This document shows positions 13,592 through 25,363 of a stretch of DNA of 64,000 nucleotides, piece by piece. This DNA is from Halocaridina rubra (lineage: Eukaryota; Arthropoda; Malacostraca; Decapoda; Atyidae). Under the pieces are notes generated by a model. The model was not told the DNA's origin. It searched no databases and saw only the letters and a program-made list of their open reading frames with translations. The DNA is taken from assembly GCA_037179515.1 (NCBI GenBank), contig JAXCGZ010017027.1, positions 1 through 64,000 of the forward strand. Reading direction: 5' to 3'. Positions within the stretch are counted from its first letter, which is position 1. The number at the start of each line of letters is the position of its first letter. A program made the position numbers and the translations under genes.

Positions 13592-15901
13592 ACACTGAAA
13601 TATCTCTTATTTCAGTTTCATCATCTTAACTAACATTTGTTTACAATAAAAACGGGGCCGAATTATTTAAGCTATTATCTAAGAAATCCTATTTCTATGA
13701 ACTCTAAACAGTTTACACGAACATAGCATATATATATTAATGATTTTTTTTTTTTCCTTTTTAGAGTAAATCTACAGACAACTAGAGCATGCAGAGTCTA
13801 TTTCCTTGTTGGAAATCTTTAATACAAACATATTCTTATATTTAAACAAAAATAACCTTAAACAGTATAGTTTCAGTGTGTAACTAATATCAAACATTAA
13901 TTAAGATCAAAAGTCAGTTTAAATCAAAACATTAATTCATCTACTTCTCTCGTTTCTTCAAAAGACAAAATTGAGTTAGTTACAGTAAAATTATGACTCA
14001 TGTAGAACATTAGCAAACAAATGAGGTAGAGTATTGGCATGTATACACATTTAAAATGATATAGACCATAACATCAATAGTAATTTCTATAAGAAACCTT
14101 ATCTTAATAATTTCTACTCCTATCATTATTAGGGGGCATTGATTTGTCTTAAAATTAAGCCTTAAAAACTACTCCTCAAACAAAACATTTGTTATTTTTA
14201 GTAAAGTTAAAACATTCACTATTTCCATATTCAATTACTATTCAGAGACCAATTGATATGAGAACTTAATGGACACAAGGATTAAATCATAATTCAAATA
14301 ATAATAATGCTAAAACAAAACACTAATATTATTTAAGCAGAAAAACAACTTATTAATCTTAGTGCAAATCATACAATTTATCAATGGCACTTATTCAAAA
14401 CTATCTTTAAGGGAGTCTCTGAGTTGTCGCTTAACATTATCTTAAAACTAGGTAAAACAAGTAATAAAAGGGGACCTTTTCTTTCTCATTTTTTCAGTTC
14501 TAAAGCGTGGGTTGTTCTTTCCAACAACTGATAAGGGATTTTTAAATACCCTTCTTTCTCTCTGGGATTTCATCAATTCGTTTACATGGCTTTTTAGAGT
14601 TTTTTTTTTTTTCGGACTAGGACGACTTTTGTTTTCTCTGTCCCTTGCTCATGAATTCTTGCTAGGCGTGATTCCACGGTTTCTCTCTGGGATTTCATTT
14701 TTTCACTCCCCCGCCGTCCTTGCTGCAGGCCCAGGTTTGTTACCATAAATTATCTCCCTTACCAAGATAGGCAAGACAAAAAGGAAGTGATCGATGCATC
14801 TTTCTAATCCTTCCAGCCTGGCTTCCTCGTCCCGCCCTCGGCCGATCTTGACTAAGACCACCACGCAGGAGACCTGCAACGTCACAGCGATTTCTCTTCC
14901 GTACGGCAATCCACACGTACCTTCGAAGCAGACCTCGGGATGAAAATTTGAACCTCTGTCACTACTACAGTTGTAAGAAAGGTTCCCTATGACTTCTGGG
15001 TACCAACAATGGCCATACGTTGGTAATCGAGGCTATACTTTGCCTCCCCTGCAACTGCAAGTGATTGCAATCTCTATTCAATGGGCACTAGGGACTTGTC
15101 TGAGCGGACTAAATCTAAAGACTTTTAGAACTTGCAGGTCGGGGCTGCCTAGGAATAGGGTGGTAATGGAAGGTATGTGTCTACACAACTAGATTATTAT
15201 TCCAAGATACTTAGGGCTTAGCTGAGAAACTGCTACATAGCATTACTTTACTATAGACATCAAAAAGAATAATCACTGAATACTGAGAAAAACCACTAAA
15301 GAAATATTCTTATTAGCAGTGGCTACAATAACATCAAGTATGAATTCAGTTAAAAGATACAAATCATCAGGTTACTGCTGATTTCCTTTCAAAAATAATA
15401 GCAACAGGCCATTGAGAGATAGCAACAATATCAGTCAACATAATAACATTACTTATAATCATGATCAAAATAAGAATAATAAACAATAAAAATAAATATA
15501 CTAAATCAGAAATATCAATATATATAGAATGGAGACTGGCATTCAGAAGTAAGAACAGAGTTCTATACTTATACTTCATAGTAATGCTCATTCTAACACA
15601 GTCTCTTTTACTATTTTAATTCCTGCTGTCATAATCAATGTATATATATAGAGCATAAGTGGCAACTCGCTGGCTCCACAATTGGTCAATGGGAGTTCTA
15701 TCTATTCTCTAAACAGTTGCAACATGTGGCAAAAATATTTATGCAATAACAGCATGCAACAATCTATCGACTGCAATAAAATGTAGGCACAATTATCGCC
15801 TAGCTTCGCTGGAAAAAAAACACACAAAAAATCAAAGACGGCAACATTCTTTTAGCATTGAACGGAGCCTCTTTCAGTCTCAGAGTCGAGTGAAAGGTAG
15901 G

Positions 15902-15953
<52 letters not shown>

Positions 15954-16860
15954 CCTTGAAATATGTCGTGGTCTCCACCCTGTGTCAGCTGAGACGGGCC
16001 TCTTCCTTTTACTTGTACTGAAAATAAAAAATTGTCGCGGAGTATCTCTAATAATAAAATAAATAAACAAATGAACGTGAACAAACGTTAGCAATGACTA
16101 TCGATAGAGTCTTACGTTTATTGTCAGAGGGCTATTCTTATTTCCTCATTAACAAAAACAAAAGCAAAAAGAACTTAGTGTACAACTGCAGAATTGTCGA
16201 AGCATAAATCCATTCCTTTCTGTTTAATCTTGATAAGGACTTTACTGTAACAGCATACACATCCTCGTCTATAATGACAATTCCTTTCTTGCTATAAATC
16301 AGAGGGTTGAGTCGGAGCGCACCCACTCTGATGAAATTAAAACAAAAGATTAAAATCATATGTGACACTATCCCTACTACTATCAACAAAAGTACAAATA
16401 TCTTTTTCTTAACAGACGTCTTATAATGACTTAAATATCATTAGTTTTAAATTTAAAACTCAGCAAATAATCTCTAATAATCTCAATTATCTTTAATTAG
16501 CTCAATTGTAATCTAAAATTCATGAAAATGATAGGGATTAACCATAGTTATCTCTAGATAATCTTTTCAAAACTCTTTAAGTAAGATTTTAAAGATTTCT
16601 TCAATACAAAAAGAACTGTATAACAAAAACGGGTATCAAAGAATATAAAAAGTCTATCTCTGTGTATGCAATAATAAAAACAAAAAGTATATTTCACTAG
16701 CAACAGTAAAGAATGCATTTTGCTTAAGTTTCAAAATCTCGTAAGGAGTTGTACATGAACAATTCAAACAGAAAATATATATATTCTTTTACTATCTCGA
16801 ATTTAACTTATTTAAATTACTAAACAACAGAATTTCCTTCAGAACGGGGAGAAGTTCGAC
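13592..16860 (-). mobile_element. 3' noncoding part of element B
   Basis: No gene. AT-rich, with collinear partners in A (11229-12990, 19893-21086) and D (191-1800). Small open frames at 14512-14909 show no recognisable protein and have no equivalent reading frame in A. Confidence 0.75.
15904..15950. repeat. (AG)n microsatellite
   Basis: About 23 AG units, the short allele of the tract seen in A and D. Confidence 0.95.
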
Positions 16861-17070
16861 TTATAACTATTCTGTCTGCTTTTACGGGGGTTGCGCATGT
16901 GGGCACTGTTTTTTCCCCTGTTCTTTTGGCTTCTGGATCAACTTCTGCTCTCTCAAATACGGGAAGCGGCTGTGTAACATTCTTGTTGTCATTTCGTGTC
17001 AGCTCTCACTCTTTCTTTATGACCAAGCTGAAATAATTTTGATAAAACATTATCATGGCTAAAACTCGCA
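16860..17070 (-). pseudogene. Integrase C-terminal relic of element B
   Basis: On the minus strand it matches the acidic end of the A integrase gene (10944-11153), out of frame. It marks the 3' border of the pol deletion. Confidence 0.65.
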
Positions 17071-18582
17071 AGGTTTTATTTTATCAATCTAACATATCTC
17101 TTCAGACAAATAATGTATATACTGCAGCTAGCAAAGAAAATAAAGAATCATTCATAGATTCACGTCCTTTATCACGTAACATCTATCTTGGAATCTCTCG
17201 GAAATCGAATAATAATCTCAATGGCGGAGTAGGGGACAAAACAAAAATAAAACAAACTTGGCATCTCAACCATATCTGGGCAGGTGGAGAATCACTTTCT
17301 CAAACATATCCCTCACTAGATATTGCAACAGCGCATCACCTCCCATAAATACACTCTGATATGGCATGCAGAAGAACCTGGTGGAGCAGGGGAACGACCC
17401 TCGCAGAGACTCCCCAATCATGTTTCCTAACGGTGCTTTCCGCGATTTCACCCCCTAGAGCAACCCCCCCATTATACCCCAAGTCATTCATACTCATTCA
17501 CTATCACATTCGCTATATCACTTTCAAAACAATCATCCCCTTTCTGTAAAATTCCCTTTTATTTACCACATGTTGGTTTTCCTTTCCCGGTCTCTCTGAA
17601 GAAGAGTAAAGGTGAAATCTCGGGGGGGCCGCGCGGTCACAGACTGCCTCACCAGTCCTAGGTCCCATTCGAACGAACAAACAAACATTCTACTCCCTTG
17701 AAGTTACGTTTGGGTGACACTGAAAAACCTTCCCTATTCTAGGACAGCACAAATTCCTCTAATTTACTCTTACTTTCGCCTGCATAGCGCGAAATTAAAA
17801 AACTCATCTCTAAACAATATCACAAAATTTCTTATTCTTCAAAAATAAAATGCCACACACGTATCGTAATGTTAATCCCTTCATCATAACAACATTAAAA
17901 AACAATCTGTCATTTATGTCTTTCTTTCGCTAAAACATTACTCCCGCGGAGAAAAAAAAAAACAAAAAAAAAAAGAAAGAACCTTGAAAACAGGCGCAAT
18001 CTTAACACTCTATTTCTTACGCTTTAAGAAATTTATATAAAAATGATTTTACACGTACTTTAAAATATCAAAGCTCAGTACAATTACTACATATTTATAA
18101 TAACGAGGTTGGGAGATCGATCGGTCACTTCCGCATTCCTTTCTCGAAAATCACACGTGTTCTAAGTAAAACCTTAAAAGCAGATTCAAGTATATTACTC
18201 ACTATAATTCTTACACTTAAGAAATTAATATACTGTAATAGTGATTGCACGTATATTAAAATTTTTCAATTAAAAATCGATACATTCGCGTTCTTAAAAT
18301 TCAGTCTAAGCATTAATACAAATAAATGGAACACACTTCCAACGCAATTTCTTAACATTACTCAAATTATAACAAAAAACGGAGTTTATTACTGCTTATA
18401 GCTATTAGTACAAATTATCCATGTTAGTAATGGGTACAGAAATTCTACTTTTATCAACTTATTAGGCGCCACACCCCTCATAGGAGGGTTGGCTGAGTCA
18501 AAGCATAACTACAAGATAAAATGGCGGCGTCCACCGACCTCAATTTCTTTTACTAATTGTCCCATTACTCACTGGATACAGA
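17071..18582 (-). mobile_element. Replaced interior shared by B and D, no gene
   Basis: Takes the place of most of pol. It has no coding sequence that I recognise. The same sequence, roughly 85% identical by eye, occupies 2110-4830 of element D around the 1.4-kb transposon. It has no counterpart in element A. Confidence 0.7.
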
Positions 18583-19209
18583 TCACAAGTACTTAGCTAT
18601 TTTAAGGAGGTGGTCCTGAAGAACTTCATGGCAGAAGGCAAGGAAGGAGGGGGTTCTCCTTCTCTTCGAGTAAAATCGACGAATCGCCGTCTTCTTGGTC
18701 GGATCCGGCAACTTATACTTCTTGTAATGAGCATTTTCACTCAATGCTCCGGTCACACTTCGGCTTACTAAGAAATATCTTAGGAATAGTTCCTTAAAAG
18801 TTTCATAATATTCTCTATTTGACCACTCGTCACTTCTCATCCGCAGACCCAAGTATTTCAGGAAGTCGGTCGCGGGAATTATGGACGGACATTCGCGGTC
18901 TTTTACATTTGCGCCGTCGAGGTATAAAAGTGAATTTTTGACTCGAGGCTCCTTTACAACCAGGGCACGGGGTGGGGGCTTGTCCTGCTGCGTTCCCTGT
19001 GTCACCACGGGGCTCGGAGCGGCAGGCTGTTCGTCGATGTTTGAGGCGTTGGTTTCTCTGTCGGCGTCGACCAAGTTCCTTCTCGACGGAGCGGCGTCGG
19101 CAGGAGTTTGTAGGTGCCGCACGTGCTCCTCCAGTTCGAGAGTTCTCCAGTGCTTTGCCTCGTCACTCATTTCTTGAATTGGGAGATGTTGGATTTCTGC
19201 GTTTGCCAT
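18583..19209 (-). CDS. gag: Truncated gag of element B
   Basis: The frame begins at the Met at 19209 (MANAEIQ), equivalent to the internal MANIEEQ of the A gag. An upstream extension of the same frame runs into the LTR and is unlikely to be used. About 208 codons. The N-terminal coiled-coil-like segment (TLELEEHVRHLQ) and the capsid-like YLDGANVK and SDEWSN stretches match A. After YETFKELFLRYF the protein departs from A and ends in an unrelated basic tail (KKYKLPDPTKK, SKRRRTPS). It has no zinc knuckles. It might still make a short capsid-like protein, or serve only as a packaging region. Confidence 0.7.
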   Translation of the reverse strand: MANAEIQHLPIQEMSDEAKHWRTLELEEHVRHLQTPADAAPSRRNLVDADRETNASNIDEQPAAPSPVVTQGTQQDKPPPRALVVKEPRVKNSLLYLDGANVKDRECPSIIPATDFLKYLGLRMRSDEWSNREYYETFKELFLRYFLVSRSVTGALSENAHYKKYKLPDPTKKTAIRRFYSKRRRTPSFLAFCHEVLQDHLLKIAKYL

Positions 19210-19285
19210 TCTTATTTTCTTTTCTTCGCACTGGTTTCTTCTGTTATGAGAGTCTCTTCGTATGTTTTTACAGGCGTGAAGATCC

Positions 19286-19302
19286 GTACTGCGCTGCCAC
19301 CA
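19286..19302 (-). promoter_or_regulatory. Primer binding site of element B (tRNA-Leu-like)
   Basis: Minus strand TGGTGGCAGCGCAGTAC, one base inside the 5' LTR. The first 11 bases complement the 3' end of an animal tRNA-Leu type (acceptor ending CGCTGCC-A-CCA). Confidence 0.65.
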
Positions 19303-19303
19303 T

Positions 19304-19892
19304 TGACGTAAAGGTTTACTTACTACGTTATAATTATTAGTACCAGACGGGTACAAGGTAAGAATGGACAAGCAGTGATTCCTTTATCTTAATTTATTCT
19401 AGAGTACAACACATCTTCGACGCCTCAATGCCCCCACCCTATGACTATCACAATCTCTGATCTATTCGTGCCCCTGGCAAAGTTCTAACTAACCCTGTCT
19501 GCCTTGGGTGGTTCTTGAAATACCCCAAGGGCAGGGCGTGGCTTGACATCCAGTTCTGCAAATCAACTCCAGGTTCGAAGTGGATTCCCGCCTATTTTGG
19601 GGAGGGGCTATTTCAACGAGCCTATTGCAAAGGAGTGGGTGGTAATTGCCTATTGCCATTGGGTATCTCCCCCGGGCATGTACTTCACATTTAGGACAAA
19701 TGTTCGTGTGTGGTATTGGGAATAAAGGACTTGTTTATATCTCACACCCTCTTGAGGTATTTGACGCCAGATGCCGAGTCCCATGGGACCAGCCATATAT
19801 CTCCGTGACCCTTTTAACATAGGCCTCATCCTAGTAAACACTGGAGAGAGTGTTCAATGTTCCCTTTGACCTCTAGCAAAAGTCTTGCGACA
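19304..19892 (-). repeat. 5' LTR of element B
   Basis: 589 bp, partner of 12991-13579. Followed by CCCT, the second copy of the target duplication. Clearly related to the LTR of element C (63387-63982) and more distantly to that of A. Confidence 0.95.
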
Positions 19893-21086
19893 CCCTTGTT
19901 GGGGAGGTGGCTTGAGAGGTGGTCATAGGACCACCTCAAAAGTTGCTGAAACATGGGGGGAGGGGTTCCCAGCAGATGCATCGATGCCCTCCCATTGTCC
20001 GGCCCGTCTCAAGAAAAAAAAAAAAAGGATTCGGGTACGTCGTTACAACCCGGACCTACCCCAAAGTTTTCAGGTTGGGGTCCCAAGAAATTAGGATACA
20101 AAGCATCCCAAGACCTAGCAATGAGGGTAATGAACAGAAGAGAAAATCAATATCCCTTGAATCAAAATTTTTTTATAATAATCACTCTTACAGTCACGTA
20201 TTCGAACTGATAGAAACGGGAAAGAAGAAGACCCCATCGTCTTTGACAACATCTAGAGGACACCGAGAAGAAAATATCCTCTGTAACCTAGTTTTAAGTC
20301 CTAGTTTTAAGACAAATCAATGCCCCTAAAAAGATAGGTGCAGGGATTATACTATAAGGGTTATTATAAGTGTCATTTCTCAATTGTGCATGCTGCACTC
20401 AATTTTTTTTTTTTTTTGCTATAATGTATGTTAAATGTTACAATTCTAAAAAGTCATACTCACCTATATTTTATATTATTTAAATAATGTAATTATGCTC
20501 CTTAAATTAATCTCCTATAGCATTTTTTCCTTGAACAGTAGTTACATGTTGCAATTGTGATGCTAATTTTTCTGTTTAACTATTATAATATTTTTAAGTC
20601 ATGATTAGATATTTACCAAAATTATATCCAGCTGCTCTTTATATTACTGAAGTAACGTAATGATCTCAATTTTTTTTTTTTTGCTCTTAAATAGTGTTGT
20701 CAATAATTACTAGTTGCATAGTGTAATTGTAATACTCAAACTTAAGTTTTTTTATTTTTTTTTTTTAGAATGCTTAGTGTAAGGAATATATATATATTTT
20801 TTTATTAATCTCTCTCCAGAAAAAAAATTGTTCTGCTTGTTTTAGATTGTCTCAATAGGATCTCTTTCTGAAGACTTTTAGTAAATAATAAGGAGTATAG
20901 TAATTTTAACATTCCTGTAATCTGTTTAGAATATCATATGAAGTTGTAAGTATTAGACAATACTTTAGATAATTCGGCACCGTATTTTGTTGTAAACTAA
21001 TGATAGTTAGCATATATAGAAAAGACACTCAAAAGATAGCTAATGCTTCGTCTGAAATATAAAAATTTCAGGGTGGTGGTGGGGGG
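19893..21086 (+). mobile_element. 3' noncoding part of element A, right of the B insertion
   Basis: No gene. It continues the collinear match to B (reverse of 14980 down to 13600), for example TTTTAAGACAAATCAATGCC at 20308. It ends with a G-rich polypurine-like tract at 21071-21086, directly before the LTR. Confidence 0.75.
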
Positions 21087-21743
21087 TGTCGTGAAGTACC
21101 TGAAGTCATGACCTGAAACCTGAACCCAACTCTGAAAGAAACCAAGTGGGGCTGGAGATCAAGGGTGAAATTGAACACTCTCCCTTTATTTCTCTGGGCA
21201 CAGTAAATGTTTATGGTGGGTGACAACAACATATATGGCTGGATCCATGGGTCTTAGCACCTGGGCGTCAAGTGCTGCTGGAGGTCAAAATGGGCCAAGG
21301 GATCAGCTATTCCCATGACCATAAGGCACACAAACATCTGACCCGTACGTATGTACATGTCCCTGGAGAAATACCCAATAGGCCTGGGCAATTTGGACCC
21401 TCTTCTATCCAATAGGCCTGTTGGAGTAACCCCTCCCCCTCCCAAAAGAGGAAAAACTCTCTTTGGCTCTGGAAGCCTATTGGCTGACCTGTATAAGCCG
21501 ACACGCCCTGCCCTTTGGGTCCTTTAAGAACACCTGAGGCAGTCAGACACAGAAAGCTTTAGTTAGAACTTTCCCCGGGGCACAAATAAGATATCAGTTT
21601 TGATAGACATAAGGGAAGGGGGCATTGAGGCATTGGATACGTTGTACTCTTGAATAAATTTAGTTTAAAGTGAACCTCCGCTTGTCTGTTCTAACCTTGC
21701 ACACATCTGGTAGAAATTGTAACGTGGTGATAACGCTACGTCA
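21087..21743 (+). repeat. 3' LTR of element A
   Basis: 657 bp, TGTCGTGAAG to CTACGTCA, matching 5597-6236. Substitutions and small indels between the LTRs are frequent, which makes A older than B. Confidence 0.88.
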
Positions 21744-22457
21744 GAGTAGTAGCTCTTAGGAGCCTAAAACAAAAGTTATGGACCTTGAGACCCTTGTAAC
21801 AAACCATGTATGATAAAATTCGGGATGTGGATAGTAAAATGAAAGAGCTTTAAATACTTAGAGAAATAAGCAGAACTTAAGAGGAATCTAATAATTCACA
21901 GGGGGAAGAGAGAAAAGAACTAGAAAAACAAATAAAAAAGCTGAAAGGGGGAAAGATCTAAACAAGAAGATAACAACAAACAGTTAAGTGACAGCCTGAA
22001 TGAAGTAGATATTAGTTCTCATGCTCTCCTGTGAGAGAGACGAGATTGCAGCTTGGAATGTCCAGATATAGGATAACATCAAATGGTTTACAAAAGAGTT
22101 TTGGGAGGTATTATGGAACATAAGGCCTCTACAAGTTCCTTTGCAAATGCAATAAAGCGATATGTGGCAGTAAAAGAGTGAATGAGGGTGGTGGGACTGG
22201 ACATGTAAATACAGTTGACTACAAAGAACCAGAAATAGGAAAAATGAAAGATGTTGTGATTGAAAGTGCTAATCCACTAATCAAACAGGAACTTGATAAA
22301 GAGAAGTCAGTGGTAATCTCAGGCATAAGAGAGTCCCAGGAGTCAACATGGCAGGGGAGAATTGACATAAAAAAGCTAAGCTTGGAGTAGTATGTCATCC
22401 ATAGAACATTGTAAGCATTCACTAAATTAGTAAATATTCTAGGGAGGAAAAGGTTAA
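21744..22457 (+). pseudogene. ORF1-like part of non-LTR copy N1a
   Basis: A decayed reading frame with a Lys/Glu-rich coiled-coil-like stretch (about 21860-21980) and, near 22230-22370, the segment that matches ORF1 of copy N1g (VVISGIRESQESTWQG). ORF1 proteins of this group bind element RNA. Several stops break it. The 5' end is hidden at the junction with the LTR of A. Confidence 0.6.
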
Positions 22458-25363
22458 ATGAGGGAAGAAATAAAGATGAGAGGAAAATTTTTCTTTCAGT
22501 GTTCATCTGTCCAATGGGGAAATAAAGAAGATAATGCTAAAAGACCAGGAGATGAGGCCTCATTAAGATTGCTGTACACAAATGCTGAAGGGGTAGCTGG
22601 TAAGGCATTAGAATTAAAGGATAGCATTCACAACAGTAAGGCAGATATAGTAGCGGTTACAGAGACTAAGTTAAGTGAGGATGTAAACAGTGTTCCAGTT
22701 TTTCCTAAGGACTTCAGAATATCAAGGACTGAAAGATCTGAGAGGACTGGTGGAGGGATAGCATTGCTCATAAGTAAAAGATATCAGGTTGAAGAAATAA
22801 ACTTTGCTATAGAAATTGAGATCAAGAAATCTCTTGTTGCTAGCATAAACACCTGGTCAGAGAGCATTATAATAATTGTTGCATATAACCCACCAAGGAA
22901 CCGACATAGGCTAGAAGTTTATGAGGAAAGTCATAAAGGTACTATTGAAGTCATAAACCCAATTGTTAAAATCGCACGGGAGAGAAAGTGTAGGAATATG
23001 AGTATGGGAGATTTAATCATAGAGAGATAGATTGGATGGAATTTGATTATGGGAGATTTTAATCATAGAGAGATAGATTGGATTAATCTTGACCCACGAA
23101 GTGGGAAGGACTCATTTGGGGCAAGATTCCTAGATATTGTACTAGGGGATTTCCTACCAACATGTACTGCAACCAACAAGGGACAGGGGTGGGGATGAGC
23201 CATCACTGCTTAACTTAGCATTCACAGACAATATGTTGGCTATTGAAAAGATTGAGTATGAAGTACCAAATGGAAAAATTCGTCATTGTGTGTTGTTGAT
23301 GGACTATATCAATGAAGGTATTCTCCTGAAAATAAAAGGACTTAGAGTGTTATGATAAGGAAATATCTGTAAGGAGGTTACATCAAAATTAATGAGCTTT
23401 TTGTAGTAAATGACTTGAGTACCTTATTTAGCAATAAATCTGTACAAGAAATGTACAAAGTCTTTTGTGAGGAATATGGGAAGATAGCCAGTTGTTGCAT
23501 ACCTTCCATTAAAATAGGAGTTATTCATGCCAGAGAGAAATGGTTCAATAATGAGTGTTAGAGAGCTAAGGAGTGGAGAGACATATGCTGGAAAAGTTAT
23601 AGGAGAAAAACATATATACCTGGTAAACCAATAAAAGAGCAAGAAGCTATGACCTAAGTAATTGAAGAGAGGCAGAGAGAAATTATGAAAGGGATATCAC
23701 CAGGAAAGCTGAAGAAAATTCCAATCTTTTCTACAGGTTTATCAGAGGAAAACTGAAGGTTAAAGAACAGGTTTTAAAGTTAAAAAGAGCTGATGGAAGC
23801 TTTGCTGAGAAGGATGAAAACATCTGCAAAGAATTGAGCAAGGAGTTTCAGTCAGTATTTACAGCAAAATACACCCCCCCCCCCTCAGATTGCGATTGCA
23901 GAGTTCATGGGCCAATATTAGAGAATATCGTCTTTTCAGCCACAGAGGTATGCAAAGACTTAATGGAGTAAGATGCCAATAAATCTACAGGTCCTGATGA
24001 TATATCCCCTTATGTACTTAAGAAAAGAGCAAAGCTAATATTAGTGGTAGTACGCATCATATTTGAAAAGTCGCTGGAATTTGGGAATATTCCAAGGCAC
24101 TGGAAGTAAGCAAAAATGGTTTATTTATTTACAAAAAGGAAAGGAAGGATGCAGCTCTAAGCTATAGCCACGTTTCCTTGACCAGCATACTTTGCAAAGT
24201 TATGCAGAAACTACTAAGAAAACACTTCTCTCATCACTTGGAATCCTTCAAATTTTTGTCAGTGAGAAAACATGGCTTCAGAGAAGGCAGATCAATAATA
24301 ACAAACTTATTAGAATTTTATGATTATGTAGCCGGTTCTTACAGGAAAGAGAAGGCTGGGCAGATTGCATATTCTTAGATTTTCCGAAGGAATTTGATGC
24401 AGTCCCACACGGGAGACTCAGTTAAGAAGCTGCAAGTAATGGCTAGAATAGATGGAAATGTCTTGGAATGGATTAAAACTTACTTAGAAGGAAGTGAACA
24501 GAGGGCTAGAGTAAGACACTCAGTTTCTGAATGGAGAAGGGTTAGTAGTGGGGTTCCACAGGATTCAATTTTAGGGCCACTTTTGTTTCTTGTATACGTA
24601 TATGACTTACCAGAGTCTGTAAATTCATTCTTGAATATGTTTGCAGATGATGCAGATTGTGAAGAAAGTAAAAGACAAAAGGAATGGTAGAGAACTTCAG
24701 GTAGATCTAAATAGTCTGCACGAGTGGACAGAAAAGTACCTGATGAAATTCATAACTTCAATATGTGGGGTAATGAAAATAGGTACAAGTGCAAGAAGAT
24801 CCATGCTTGGATACTCAATAGCAGGAGCAGAACTTTGAGAGACAGAAAATGAGAGAGATCTAGGAGTATCCAAACTGGCAGATTTGTCTCCGGCAATGCA
24901 TATAAATGGCATAGTGCTGGCAGCTTATGCTTCTTAGCAAATGTAAGGGTATCCTTCAGGCACATAGACAAGAAAATGTTCAGAAATATTTATGTACCAT
25001 GTGTGAGGCCAAAGTTTTAATATGCAGCTCCTCTTTGGAATCCACAGTTGAGAAAGCACATAAATAAGCTTGGAAAAGCTCAAAGACATGCCACGAAGCT
25101 GGTGCCAGAAATACGCAATCACAGTTATGATGAGACGCTGAGGGAATTAGACTTACCATCACTCAAAGCTAGAAGAATGATGGGGACATGATGATGGTTT
25201 TAAATTCCTTCATGAATTTGACAGAGTGGATAGGGATCGATATTTTGATATGGCTTGCAATAGAATTATAGGCCATAGTTTGAAGTTTCAAAAGAAAATT
25301 TCTTTGCAGGATATAAGGAAGTACCTTTTTAGTGTAAGAGTAGTTGATGATTGGAATTTGCTA
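22458..25363 (+). pseudogene. Endonuclease-reverse transcriptase of N1a, decayed
   Basis: An apurinic-type endonuclease is recognisable from 22560 (LYTNAEG, TETKLSED, RTGGGIALLIS, YNPPRN). It is followed by a linker and RT with SSGVPQDSILGPLLFLVYV and FADDA near 24530-24655. There are many stops and frameshifts, and a short local duplication of the MGDFNHREID region at 22985-23075. Jockey/CR1-group non-LTR type. It stops at GGAATTTGCTAA (25363), where N2a begins. Its 3' end resumes at 26817. Confidence 0.8.

Larger units (their letters stand above)
12991..19892 (-). mobile_element. Element B: young non-autonomous Ty3/Gypsy-type element nested in A
   Basis: Two 589-bp LTRs (12991-13579 and 19304-19892) begin TGTCGCAAGAC and end TTTACGTCA on the minus strand. 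They are identical by eye except for one base (13494 region, T versus C). A 4-bp target duplication CCCT flanks it (12987-12990, 19893-19896). Inside, read on the minus strand, are a primer site, the first ~208 codons of gag (19209-18583), about 1.5 kb of unrelated noncoding DNA, an integrase-tail relic (17070-16860), 3' noncoding DNA and a purine tract (13591-13580). There is no protease, RT or RNase H, so it must have moved with proteins supplied by A- or C-type elements. Confidence 0.92.

Noticed and set aside
14512..14909. Small frames in the 3' part of element B as an extra gene such as env
   Set aside because: No signal peptide, glycoprotein-like or other motif, and the homologous part of A does not keep the frame.
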